Positions 8,526-16,252 of a stretch of 33,446 bases of DNA are shown here, one piece after another. The first letter of the stretch is position 1; every line of letters begins with the position of its first letter. Source of the stretch: CAYSPG01 sp964432885 (GTDB lineage Bacteria > Bacteroidota > Bacteroidia > AKYH767-A > OLB10); contig CAYSPG010000031.1 of assembly GCA_964432885.1 (NCBI GenBank), positions 1-33,446 on the forward strand, written 5' to 3'. A program made the translations under genes and the position numbers. The notes beneath the pieces are model-generated. The model did no database searches. It was not told where the DNA came from and saw nothing but the letters and a program-made list of their open reading frames with translations.

Positions 8526-11500
8526 TTAAAACGTACGTCCCACTCCTACCACAAACCTAAACTTTGCATACTCTTTTTCCATTGCCGGAGGCAAGTTTAA
8601 AAACAACGGGACATCAAACCTGATGGTAAGCGGCTTTATTGCATTAAACGGCCCCCATTTTTTTATAGTAACAGCCGTGCCAATGCCTGCATCCATTTTT
8701 ATAGGCGACAATTCAACATTGTCTTTTGCAGCGCTGGTGTTAATAGTTCCTGCATCGGCAAACAAATACATATCTACATGAATCCATTTTGCAAACTGTC
8801 TTGGCCTTAGGTTAAACAGGTTTTCAAAATCCATTTCAACACTAATGCTTGCACCCGATGTTCCCTTATAAATAAATTTTTGTGTTTCGTTTGGTTTGTT
8901 ATAAGGCGCAATATATCCGGCATAGCCACGCAGGTTTAATCCACCACCCTGATGAAAATGGTTGGTTTCTGCACCATAGCCAACCCAATCGTTTGGAACA
9001 AAACCTTTTGAGCGTGTATAAGCATTATCCATTAACTCTTCCGGATTGGCTCCTGCCAAAAACAAGGCGCTTTCATTTGGCACATCGGTACCACTGCCGT
9101 ATTGAACAAACAAGCGTGTGTTCCACTCAATTTTGCCGGTTGTAATTTTATTTATGGATGTAATGTTTGCCTTTGAAAAATTATAATCGCTGTAAATACT
9201 GTTTGAGGAAATTTTAAAAGTAGTGCTGCCATCAAGTTTTCCTTTTTGATACATTCGTGTAGTACCAATGGATATTGAATTATTATACTTTGCCGACTGC
9301 CACTCATTGGAATAAAGCAGGTAATCCAAATCGGTAGTATTGTTACGATACAATAATTTATACTCAGCAAACATGCGTGTTTTTTCCGATTTGGAAAATT
9401 GCTCAATGCCTGTATAAAAATTTGAAAGGCCGTCTAACTGCCCGCCACCTGTCCATGCATAAAAATTTTTATTAATCCTGTGCACGGGTGTTTTGTAATA
9501 AAGTCGAAACGAAGCCTGATCGTTTTTATTTATTTCGGCTTCGGGGCTAAGGCCAGCCTGACCAATGGTGGTGTTTATCCAAAAGTCAGAACGAAAAATA
9601 TGTTTCACCTTTAAATAGTCGCCTTCTAAATGAAATCCGATTTTAACTCCGTCATATGAGTTGTACCATGCATCAGGTCTAATTCTGAAAACATAATGCT
9701 TCCAATCCGTCCATCCGCGTGTTTGCCATTTATCAAATTGTAGTTTAATAGGAGTGGTAAGAGAATTGTTTAGCTGATTAATATCAGCTAACCTAAAGCT
9801 GGTGTCTATTTGCACATTGCCAATTCCGCAGGGAATTTTTACTTCGGCTTTATAGGTCTTGTTTAATTTATCCCATCCCTCCCACTTAGGTAATTTGGTT
9901 GCAGTGGTTTCTTTTTCAAACCATGTATTTGGAATGTAAAAATCGTGCTTGGCACCGCAGTTATCATACACAGTAAAATCAATTGGCGATTGCATACGTT
10001 GCAAACGCTTAAATTTTATAATGTATGTATCGGATTCCTTTCCTCGTTTTACATTGCATACTTTGTAATCAAGCTTTTTATCGGTTTCAAGCCATTGGTC
10101 AAAAAACCAGTTTAAATCCATTTGCACAGCTTGGGTAATTGAGTTTCGAAAATCTTCGGGATACGGATGGCACATTTTCCACTGATTAAAATAATGTTGC
10201 ATGGCTTTTAAAAACAGCTCATCGCCTAAAACGTATTGTAAGTTATAAAGCATGGTTGCCGTTTTTCTATACACCATTCCGTAACCGCCACCATGACCAA
10301 GCGCACCATTAAACATATCACTGTGTGTATTTATGTACCCATCATCATCATTCACTGCTGCATTTAAGTACGTATAGTAAACCGAAGTAAAGCGTTGGGT
10401 TAATGGCTCGGTATATTTTGGTTGATACCACTTTCTGTTATCATCACTTATTTCACTGCCTTCAAGTTTTTCGAGACCCCACCCGGTTAAAAATTGTGTA
10501 AAGCCCTCATCAAGCAATGCACGATACGTTTCGTTATTGCCAATCATTCCATAAAACCAGTTATGTCCAATTTCATGAACAAGCAAGCCACGGTAATCCG
10601 GGTCGCCACCGCCATCCATTGTTATCATTGGATATTCCATGCCATCGCGGGCATCAGCCACCACCATTTTGGGATACGCGTACATTCCAAAATCGTTTGA
10701 AAACGTTTTAATAATTTTAGCTGTGTAATCGCCCGCATTTTGCCAGCGTGCGCAATGCGGCTCCTGTGCTATGCCAATGCATCTTATTCCATTCCAGTTA
10801 CTTTCTATCAAGCGGTACGTAGGGTCGGTGGTAAATGCAAAGTCGTGAACATTTTCGGCATGATACTTCCACGTTTTTTTAGTTCCGTCAGGTGCAATAA
10901 TCACTGATGGAGGTTCATTCCATGGTTTGTTTGCAAAATTTTTTATGTCTAGTTTTTGTCGAAGCTCATCCGGTAAAACTTCTTCTTCGTTGATAAGAAT
11001 TCCTGTAGCCTCGGTTACATAATTATTGGGCAAGGTAAGCTCAACATCAAAATCGCCAAAGTCGCCATAAAATTCGCGGCCAAGATGCTGGTACGTATCC
11101 CATCCTATTTTTTTATCATACACACTTATTTTAGGAAACCATTGGCATCCGTTGTAGTGCTTGTATCCCCATGCGTTAAATATTTGCATGCGCCTGCGTT
11201 GGCCACCGCGGTCGTAATAGGTTTTAAAATTTATTTCAAAAACAATTTCTGATTGAGGCAATAGTGGTTCGGGCAACATTACTTTCATTATCGAATTGTC
11301 AATTACCTTAACCAGGTCAGCGTTTATTTTTTTTTCGTTTATCAAAGTTGCTTTTAGTTTTTCTATTTCTATTCCCAGTCCCTGGCTTTCGTATTTACCA
11401 TGTGGCGGATGGAAATTATTTTCTTCGTTTAACTTATCAAGATAAGATCCATCAACAAAAGCATTTTGATACAAATGAAAAAAAACAAATTTCAATGTAT

Positions 11501-11729
11501 CGGGTGAGTTGTTACGGTATGTTAACTCTTGTGTACCGGTAATAATATCGGTAACCTCGTCAAGCGATGCTTTTATATTATAGTACACATCCTGTTGCCA
11601 ATACCCTGCATACGGTGCACGATTTTTCCAGTAATAATTATTTTGTGCTGATGTATAGCGTTGCATTTGCCCAAAACAGTTTTGCATAAAACATATTGCA
11701 ACTATTGCACAGATAAAATTTTTAATCAT
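8526..11729 (-). CDS. M1 family metallopeptidase with C-terminal Omp85-like barrel
   Basis: A 1067-aa exported protein. Residues 1-20 are a Sec signal peptide. The M1 (gluzincin) part follows, with 'GMEY' at 363-366 in the place of GAMEN and HEIGHNW at 385-391; the zinc ligands are His385, His389 and, after the canonical 18-residue spacing, Glu408, with Glu386 as general base. The catalytic site is therefore intact. A beta-sandwich ending in 'IDTSFRLADINQLNN' (641-655) closes the peptidase. From about 660 to 1067 the sequence is strand-rich and ends like an Omp85/BamA-family barrel: 'LRGY' (933-936) in the place of the L6 VRGF/Y motif, 'FADAG' (990-994), 'DAGIGTAV' (1013-1020), 'LTIRFDVPLF' and a final strand 'FRFVVGVGRTF' with terminal Phe. 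Typical M1 aminopeptidases stop near 600-900 aa, so the barrel is an addition. A perfect -7 box lies 30 bases upstream. The peptidase call is secure; the barrel is a strong inference. Confidence 0.92.
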   Translation of the reverse strand: MIKNFICAIVAICFMQNCFGQMQRYTSAQNNYYWKNRAPYAGYWQQDVYYNIKASLDEVTDIITGTQELTYRNNSPDTLKFVFFHLYQNAFVDGSYLDKLNEENNFHPPHGKYESQGLGIEIEKLKATLINEKKINADLVKVIDNSIMKVMLPEPLLPQSEIVFEINFKTYYDRGGQRRRMQIFNAWGYKHYNGCQWFPKISVYDKKIGWDTYQHLGREFYGDFGDFDVELTLPNNYVTEATGILINEEEVLPDELRQKLDIKNFANKPWNEPPSVIIAPDGTKKTWKYHAENVHDFAFTTDPTYRLIESNWNGIRCIGIAQEPHCARWQNAGDYTAKIIKTFSNDFGMYAYPKMVVADARDGMEYPMITMDGGGDPDYRGLLVHEIGHNWFYGMIGNNETYRALLDEGFTQFLTGWGLEKLEGSEISDDNRKWYQPKYTEPLTQRFTSVYYTYLNAAVNDDDGYINTHSDMFNGALGHGGGYGMVYRKTATMLYNLQYVLGDELFLKAMQHYFNQWKMCHPYPEDFRNSITQAVQMDLNWFFDQWLETDKKLDYKVCNVKRGKESDTYIIKFKRLQRMQSPIDFTVYDNCGAKHDFYIPNTWFEKETTATKLPKWEGWDKLNKTYKAEVKIPCGIGNVQIDTSFRLADINQLNNSLTTPIKLQFDKWQTRGWTDWKHYVFRIRPDAWYNSYDGVKIGFHLEGDYLKVKHIFRSDFWINTTIGQAGLSPEAEINKNDQASFRLYYKTPVHRINKNFYAWTGGGQLDGLSNFYTGIEQFSKSEKTRMFAEYKLLYRNNTTDLDYLLYSNEWQSAKYNNSISIGTTRMYQKGKLDGSTTFKISSNSIYSDYNFSKANITSINKITTGKIEWNTRLFVQYGSGTDVPNESALFLAGANPEELMDNAYTRSKGFVPNDWVGYGAETNHFHQGGGLNLRGYAGYIAPYNKPNETQKFIYKGTSGASISVEMDFENLFNLRPRQFAKWIHVDMYLFADAGTINTSAAKDNVELSPIKMDAGIGTAVTIKKWGPFNAIKPLTIRFDVPLFLNLPPAMEKEYAKFRFVVGVGRTF

Positions 11730-11758
11730 AAATTGTAATGTGTTTTTTAATGGATGGA

Positions 11759-11766
11759 CAAATGTA
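11759..11766 (-). promoter_or_regulatory. Putative promoter of the M1 peptidase gene (-7 box TACATTTG)
   Basis: On the minus strand this reads TACATTTG, identical to the box before typA. A TTTC lies 18 bases upstream as a weak -33. The ATG is 30 bases downstream. The gap to the thioesterase gene is about 100 bases, so a separate promoter is reasonable. Confidence 0.5.
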
Positions 11767-11827
11767 ATTTTATAATTACTGACCGAAACATAAAAAACAT
11801 GTTTTAAAAAAAAATAAATAACAGGTG

Positions 11828-12232
11828 TTAAAAAAAACCGTTAAATTTTTCGCGCAAAAAATCAGGAGGAAGGCAGGGTTTGCCTGTGGCACGATTTACA
11901 AATACAAGTGTAACGGTAGCTGTATTAAGCAAGTCGCCATTTGTATTTTTAGTTTCAAAATCAAAGTGAATGCGTGCGGTTGGATTTTTACTGATGCAGG
12001 TTTTTATGGTAAGCTCATCATCATAAAAGGCGGGCTTAACATATTTTACTGCAAAATCTAAAACAGGCAAAATAATTCCATCATCTTCTAACTCCTTATA
12101 GGTAACTCCTAAGGTTCGAAGTGTTTCAACCCGTGCTACTTCAAAATAGGTTGCGTAGTTGCCGTAATACACATATCCCATTCGGTCAACTTCGGCATAC
12201 CTAACGCGTATATTTATGGTGTGCTCAATCAT
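11828..12232 (-). CDS. YbgC/4-hydroxybenzoyl-CoA thioesterase-like hotdog protein
   Basis: A 134-aa single-domain hotdog-fold protein. 'VRYAEVDRMGYVYYGNYATYFEVAR' carries the family signature: the catalytic-position Asp in 'AEVDRMG' (about residue 16) and the 'Y-x-N-Y' segment that begins the central helix. Members hydrolyse short or aromatic acyl-CoA thioesters; in Proteobacteria YbgC is linked to Tol-Pal, but no tol genes are visible here. It starts at an ATG 45 bases downstream of the receiver gene on the same strand and could be read from that transcript. The substrate is not predictable from sequence alone. Confidence 0.88.
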   Translation of the reverse strand: MIEHTINIRVRYAEVDRMGYVYYGNYATYFEVARVETLRTLGVTYKELEDDGIILPVLDFAVKYVKPAFYDDELTIKTCISKNPTARIHFDFETKNTNGDLLNTATVTLVFVNRATGKPCLPPDFLREKFNGFF

Positions 12233-12277
12233 AAAAAATATTTGTGCCTGATAAATTAATTGGTATAAAACATAAAT

Positions 12278-12688
12278 TTATTCGGGTAGCTGGCTGGCTG
12301 TCCAATAGGCATCAATAGTTTTAAGTGTACTAACAAATTCATCATAGTCAATTGACTTAAGCATGTAACCTGCTACACTTTTTTTAAAAGCTTCTATTTT
12401 GTCGTGTATATCGTTAGAAGTTGTAAGTACCACAACAGGAATCATTTTAAAATACTCATCGCTTTTTATGTGGCTTAAAAATTCATGGCCATTCATACGC
12501 GGCATGTTTAGATCAAGCAAAATAATACAAGGTATGCGCTTATTGTTTCGTAACCAACCCAATGCCACCTCACCATTTTCAGCAATAATTAAATCGTTTT
12601 TTAAATTTATTTCGGTAAAAGCACGTTTCACCATTAGCGAATCAATTTGGTCGTCTTCAATTAGCAATATAGGTTTGTTGCTCATCAT
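12278..12688 (-). CDS. Single-domain response regulator (CheY/Rcp1-like)
   Basis: A 136-aa stand-alone receiver domain with no output domain. The acidic pocket is Glu11-Asp12-Asp13, the phosphoacceptor is Asp59 in 'LLDLNMPRMNG', the switch Thr is at 89-90 ('LTTSN') and the conserved Lys is Lys111 ('YMLK'). The usual K-P is K-S here, a small deviation. This form resembles Rcp1-like regulators that pair with PAS/GAF-type kinases having an 'SHDLKAPLR' histidine box. It lies 9 bases after the kinase gene and downstream of the FIST gene, so FIST sensor, kinase and receiver very likely form one phosphorelay. Output must go through protein contact or a further phosphotransfer. Confidence 0.93.
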   Translation of the reverse strand: MMSNKPILLIEDDQIDSLMVKRAFTEINLKNDLIIAENGEVALGWLRNNKRIPCIILLDLNMPRMNGHEFLSHIKSDEYFKMIPVVVLTTSNDIHDKIEAFKKSVAGYMLKSIDYDEFVSTLKTIDAYWTASQLPE

Positions 12689-12697
12689 TTTGTAAAA

Positions 12698-14122
12698 TTA
12701 AATTATTTCTTTGGGAAATGAAAAATGAAATTTTGCGCCTTCTCCTTCTGCAGACTCAATCCAAACCTTGCCGCCATAGGTTTGCATGGTGCGTTTTACA
12801 ATGGAAAGGCCAATACCTGTACTTTCAAAATTGTCACGGGCATGCAATGTTTGAAAAATTTGAAATATTTTTTCGTGATATGCAGGGCTTATTCCGGGCC
12901 CATTGTCTTCAACAATAAAATGCCATGATTTATCATCGCAGTTTTGCAAAATATTAATTCTTCCTTCCTTTTTATCATTATATTTTATGGCATTGCTAAT
13001 TAAATTTTGAAACACCTGTTGAATGCGCACCTTATCAAAATTAATTACAGGCAAAGGTTTTTGAACATCAAGTGTAATATTACCAGGCACATCGACAGTT
13101 TCAATAACTTCGTTTATTACCGTATTTAAGTCCACAGACTGAATGGTATCTTTTACACGTCCTATTTTTGAATACTCCAAAATTCCTTCGATTAAGTTAA
13201 ACATTCGATCAACGCGGCCCATTAAAAGTTTCATTTGATTGCGTCCTGGTTCATCAAACTTATCCTCGTAATCTTTCGAAATCCATTGCGCTAATGATTT
13301 GATAGCACGTAGTGGCGCCTTTAAGTCATGCGAAACAATGTAGGCGTAATCACGTAATTCTTTATTTATAAGTTCCAAATCATTCATAAGTTGAACGCGA
13401 TGGCTAATGTCATTTATTGCTGCCACAGTGCCAACAATTTTTCCTTCTGAGTTTAAATAGGGTGCTGCACTTATTTCGCCATAAAACATTGCGCCATTTG
13501 AACGCACCATAGGTGCCTCGTACCGCTCATTCATACCGTTAACGCGCTGCGAATGCTTAATCCATATATTGTCCCATTCTTCTGGTTGAAAAAATATTTT
13601 ATGTGCCTGATTGCCCAGCATATCCTTCATGTTGTATCCGGTAATATCGCTCATGCGCTTGTTGGCAAAAACAATTACATCATTCACATCCGTAATTATT
13701 AATCCTTCTGAAAGTGATTCAACTACGGTGCGGTGCCGTTCCTCACTTTCGTACAAATTTTTTTCTGCTTTTTGAGTACGTTCGATTAATTTTTTTAAAG
13801 CATTCACAGCATCCAACACATCCCCCTCATCACGTATATCATCCATTTCATCTTTAATAATTCCTGCACTTCGCAAAGCGTTTATCGAATCTTTTAATTT
13901 ATCTAGTACAAGTTTTTGTTTTTTTGATTCCTCTCGGATCTTAGAATTTGCCTCGGTAAGTTCAGCTGAACTAAGTTCCATCGAACGTTCAATCATACTC
14001 CTGTCAGTTTCATAATGTTCGTAAGAACTGTTTACTGCGTACAAAAAACCATCCATCCCATCTGGAATTCCTTGCGGAAAATATTTTGATAGCTGCCTTT
14101 TTAAAAGTTTATTAAACTCCAT
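12698..14122 (-). CDS. PAS-domain sensor histidine kinase (FIST-linked)
   Basis: A soluble kinase of 474 aa with no transmembrane segment. Residues 1-65 hold a helical module ('LLKRQLSKYFPQG' to 'MELSSAELTEANSKIRE') seen in many FIST-associated sensors, and a coiled coil follows to about 125. A PAS/PAC domain spans about 126-243, HisKA has its phosphoacceptor at His265 ('SHDLKAPLRA'), and a HATPase domain carries 'NLISNAIKYND' (N box), 'DNGPGI' (G1) and 'GIGLSIV' (G2). It presumably autophosphorylates in response to the upstream FIST protein or a PAS ligand and passes phosphate to the receiver at 12278. The ATG at 14122 is taken as start; a TTG at 14128 overlapping the FIST stop codon is possible and would give translational coupling. 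Confidence 0.95.
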   Translation of the reverse strand: MEFNKLLKRQLSKYFPQGIPDGMDGFLYAVNSSYEHYETDRSMIERSMELSSAELTEANSKIREESKKQKLVLDKLKDSINALRSAGIIKDEMDDIRDEGDVLDAVNALKKLIERTQKAEKNLYESEERHRTVVESLSEGLIITDVNDVIVFANKRMSDITGYNMKDMLGNQAHKIFFQPEEWDNIWIKHSQRVNGMNERYEAPMVRSNGAMFYGEISAAPYLNSEGKIVGTVAAINDISHRVQLMNDLELINKELRDYAYIVSHDLKAPLRAIKSLAQWISKDYEDKFDEPGRNQMKLLMGRVDRMFNLIEGILEYSKIGRVKDTIQSVDLNTVINEVIETVDVPGNITLDVQKPLPVINFDKVRIQQVFQNLISNAIKYNDKKEGRINILQNCDDKSWHFIVEDNGPGISPAYHEKIFQIFQTLHARDNFESTGIGLSIVKRTMQTYGGKVWIESAEGEGAKFHFSFPKEII

Positions 14123-14124
14123 TC

Positions 14125-15264
14125 TCAAATTTCTGTGATGGTAGTTATGGTCATTGTTTGATTATGTAACTCGCACTTTGCTGCCGGATTAAAGGGAGAA
14201 ATTTCTCCATATGAATAAAATCCGGTAATAACAGGTTTTTGTCCAAGCACTTGGCGCACACCTTCCACTTCTTCTTCGATTCGCTGGTTTAAAACAAGTT
14301 TGCGCCCAACACATGAAATAAGTATTGCCAAGTCTGGTTCATTTTTTCCGATGGCATCAAATGTGTGTGATGCTGCTGTGCCGGCACCATCAATCAACCT
14401 GTCAAAGTTTGCTTTCATTAAACGGGCATAAGCACCCTCGGGCATATCACCGGCAAAAGTCATACTTTGTTCGTCTTCATTTATTGACAAGATGGTTCGC
14501 ACCACAGGATGATCAGCATCATTTGCCCTTATTGAAAGTGGAAAAAGCAATGCAGAACCGGGAAGCTCGTTTGCTTGCTCGCCCAAATATTGTTTATACA
14601 ATCCAAGTGCTGACTTACCGTCAAGTTCATACAGGACATTGGCTTTTGATTTTGTTATTAAACGGTCGGGGCCAAATGAGTCCCACCCGCCAAACGAACC
14701 ATGACCAAACACCAAACGGTTTCCGTACAACCCTACAGCAACAATATTACCTGAGGCAGCAGGTGAATTTATTCCTACCAACGTTTTTTCAAACAATGCA
14801 CCATCACCTGCAAGACCACCGGTTATGGTAACACCTGTTGTTAAATTTGAGTTTAGTCCCAGTACCAGTTCGCTGCCATTTACCTTTTGACCATCAGAGA
14901 TTACAAAAATATGTTTAAGATTTTCTTTGGGTAAAAGTTCAGCAAGCCTTCGTCCGGCAGCATGGCTATCGCCTATTTCATTTATGTTTAGTGTAGCATA
15001 ATTTATGGTTGAATGTTCAAAGCAAATAGCTGTACACACAATGCTGTCATCAACCACACGCGTATCAATAATTTCGCCCGATGTAGTATTGCTAAGGATG
15101 TTTGCATTTGGATACATGCTTCGCAATTCATCAAAACGTGCTTTATCCATCAGTAAATTTCGGCTGCCAAATGCAATTACCAATTGTGCATTGGCACTTA
15201 AATTTTTGTCTATGGTTTTATTCCATCCATTGGGAACTGTCCATTTTAATTGTTCTACTTTCAT
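14125..15264 (-). CDS. FIST sensor domain protein
   Basis: A 379-aa soluble protein made of FIST_N (about residues 25-225) and FIST_C (about 230-360). Typical features are 'GSRNLLMDKARFDELRSMYPNANILSNTTSGEI' near the start (split here: 'FGSRN', 'YPNANILSNTTSGE'), 'ITGGLAGDGALFEKT', 'VFGHGSFGGWDSFGP' and near the end 'ISCVGRKLVLNQR', followed by 'ITGFYSYGEISPF'. FIST domains are thought to bind small ligands, possibly amino acids, and occur next to or fused with two-component and c-di-GMP proteins. Here the protein is free-standing and is followed at once by its kinase (stop and start within 6 bases) and then a receiver. No signal peptide is visible, so sensing is cytoplasmic. The ATG at 15264 fits the family N-terminus. 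Confidence 0.93.
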   Translation of the reverse strand: MKVEQLKWTVPNGWNKTIDKNLSANAQLVIAFGSRNLLMDKARFDELRSMYPNANILSNTTSGEIIDTRVVDDSIVCTAICFEHSTINYATLNINEIGDSHAAGRRLAELLPKENLKHIFVISDGQKVNGSELVLGLNSNLTTGVTITGGLAGDGALFEKTLVGINSPAASGNIVAVGLYGNRLVFGHGSFGGWDSFGPDRLITKSKANVLYELDGKSALGLYKQYLGEQANELPGSALLFPLSIRANDADHPVVRTILSINEDEQSMTFAGDMPEGAYARLMKANFDRLIDGAGTAASHTFDAIGKNEPDLAILISCVGRKLVLNQRIEEEVEGVRQVLGQKPVITGFYSYGEISPFNPAAKCELHNQTMTITTITEI

Positions 15265-15484
15265 TGTGCTGTTTTTTTATGGGCTTGTTTACGAAATGAG
15301 TACCAATTGGTTTCGAAGTTCGAATTTTTATTTGACACTGCAATTGGATGTTTATAACTTTAAATTCAATTATTTTTCCAAAAATCACTTGCTCTGATTT
15401 TTCAATTTGTACATTTACTGCGTAAACGATAAGGCGCAACCTTCGTTTACGATCTAACCAAATCCGTTTTTCTATTTTTAGTGC
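15265..15484. promoter_or_regulatory. Divergent intergenic region with palindromes
   Basis: This 220-base region separates the FIST operon (minus) from the split nucleotidase operon (plus). It contains a perfect 10-base palindrome ACCAATTGGT at 15302-15311, immediately followed by TTCGAA-G-TTCGAA at 15312-15324, which is symmetrical around its central base. Nearer the plus gene are a 9-base inverted repeat, CGTAAACGA at 15421-15429 and TCGTTTACG at 15443-15451, separated by 13 bases. Such dyads could be operators or hairpins in the leader. No perfect TAnnTTTG box is present on either strand. Confidence 0.4.
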
Positions 15485-16252
15485 ATGCAAAAAAAATATG
15501 TACCCTTTCTTGTTGTCTGGTTTTTTACAACTGTATTTTTTTCCTGCAACCCTCCATCCCGCATTACACAAGTTCAAACCAATCAATACCCGTTAAACAA
15601 ACCGGGATACACAACTGAGGACTCATCACTACTCTCATTTCTTTCTCCTTACAAGCATCTGGTTGATTCAAGCATGAATTTTTTTCTTATTAAAAGTGAA
15701 ACTGCTATGGAAAAAAAAACACCCGAAGGACTTTTGGGCAATGCCATTGCAGACATTACACTTGAATACTCAAAGAAACAGTATACTGCCAAGGAAGGAA
15801 AACAAATTGATTTTTGTTTTTTGAACAATGGCGGACTGCGGGCACCCTTACCAAAGGGCGACATTACACGAAGAAACATTTTTGAACTGATGCCATTTGA
15901 AAACGAAGTGATGGTAATAACATTAAGCGGAAGCACCACAAAAAAACTTATTGACTTTATAGCTGCAAAAGGCGGAATGCCTGTGTCGGGCTTATCAATG
16001 AAAATAAAAGACAACATTGCAAACACCATTACAATTGCAGGATTGAGTTTTGACTCAACCAAAGTTTATAAAGTGCTTACCTCCGATTATCTGGGCAATG
16101 GAGGAGATAACTTAAAATTGATGAATGAAGCTCTTAACAAAGAATATTTAGGATTAAAACTGCGTGATGTAATTATAAATGGCTTTGTAGAAAAAAATAA
16201 AAATGGCGAAACACTTAACGCAAAAATTGAAGGGAGGATAACACTTGAATAG
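15485..16252 (+). CDS. 5'-nucleotidase C-terminal domain lipoprotein
   Basis: A 255-aa protein that corresponds to the C-terminal, substrate-specificity domain of UshA-type 5'-nucleotidases: 'FCFLNNGGLRAPLPKGDITRRNIFELMPFENEVMVI' (shown in parts: 'NNGGLRAPLPKGDIT', 'ELMPFENEV'), 'SGLSMKI' and 'VLTSDYLGNGGDN'. The 'NNGG-R' and 'PF-N' segments are hallmarks of nucleotide binding. The N-terminus is a lipoprotein signal with Cys21 in 'VFFSC', so it should be lipid-anchored in the envelope. It has no metallophosphatase domain; that is the next gene, which overlaps it by 8 bases. The two together would make one full enzyme, with the domain order reversed in the DNA. ATG at 15485 is the only start giving the signal peptide. 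Confidence 0.9.
   Translation: MQKKYVPFLVVWFFTTVFFSCNPPSRITQVQTNQYPLNKPGYTTEDSSLLSFLSPYKHLVDSSMNFFLIKSETAMEKKTPEGLLGNAIADITLEYSKKQYTAKEGKQIDFCFLNNGGLRAPLPKGDITRRNIFELMPFENEVMVITLSGSTTKKLIDFIAAKGGMPVSGLSMKIKDNIANTITIAGLSFDSTKVYKVLTSDYLGNGGDNLKLMNEALNKEYLGLKLRDVIINGFVEKNKNGETLNAKIEGRITLE

Noticed and set aside
14325..14831. 168-aa ORF on the plus strand
   Set aside because: Entirely antisense to the FIST gene and rich in His, Gln and Arg, as expected of a shadow frame.
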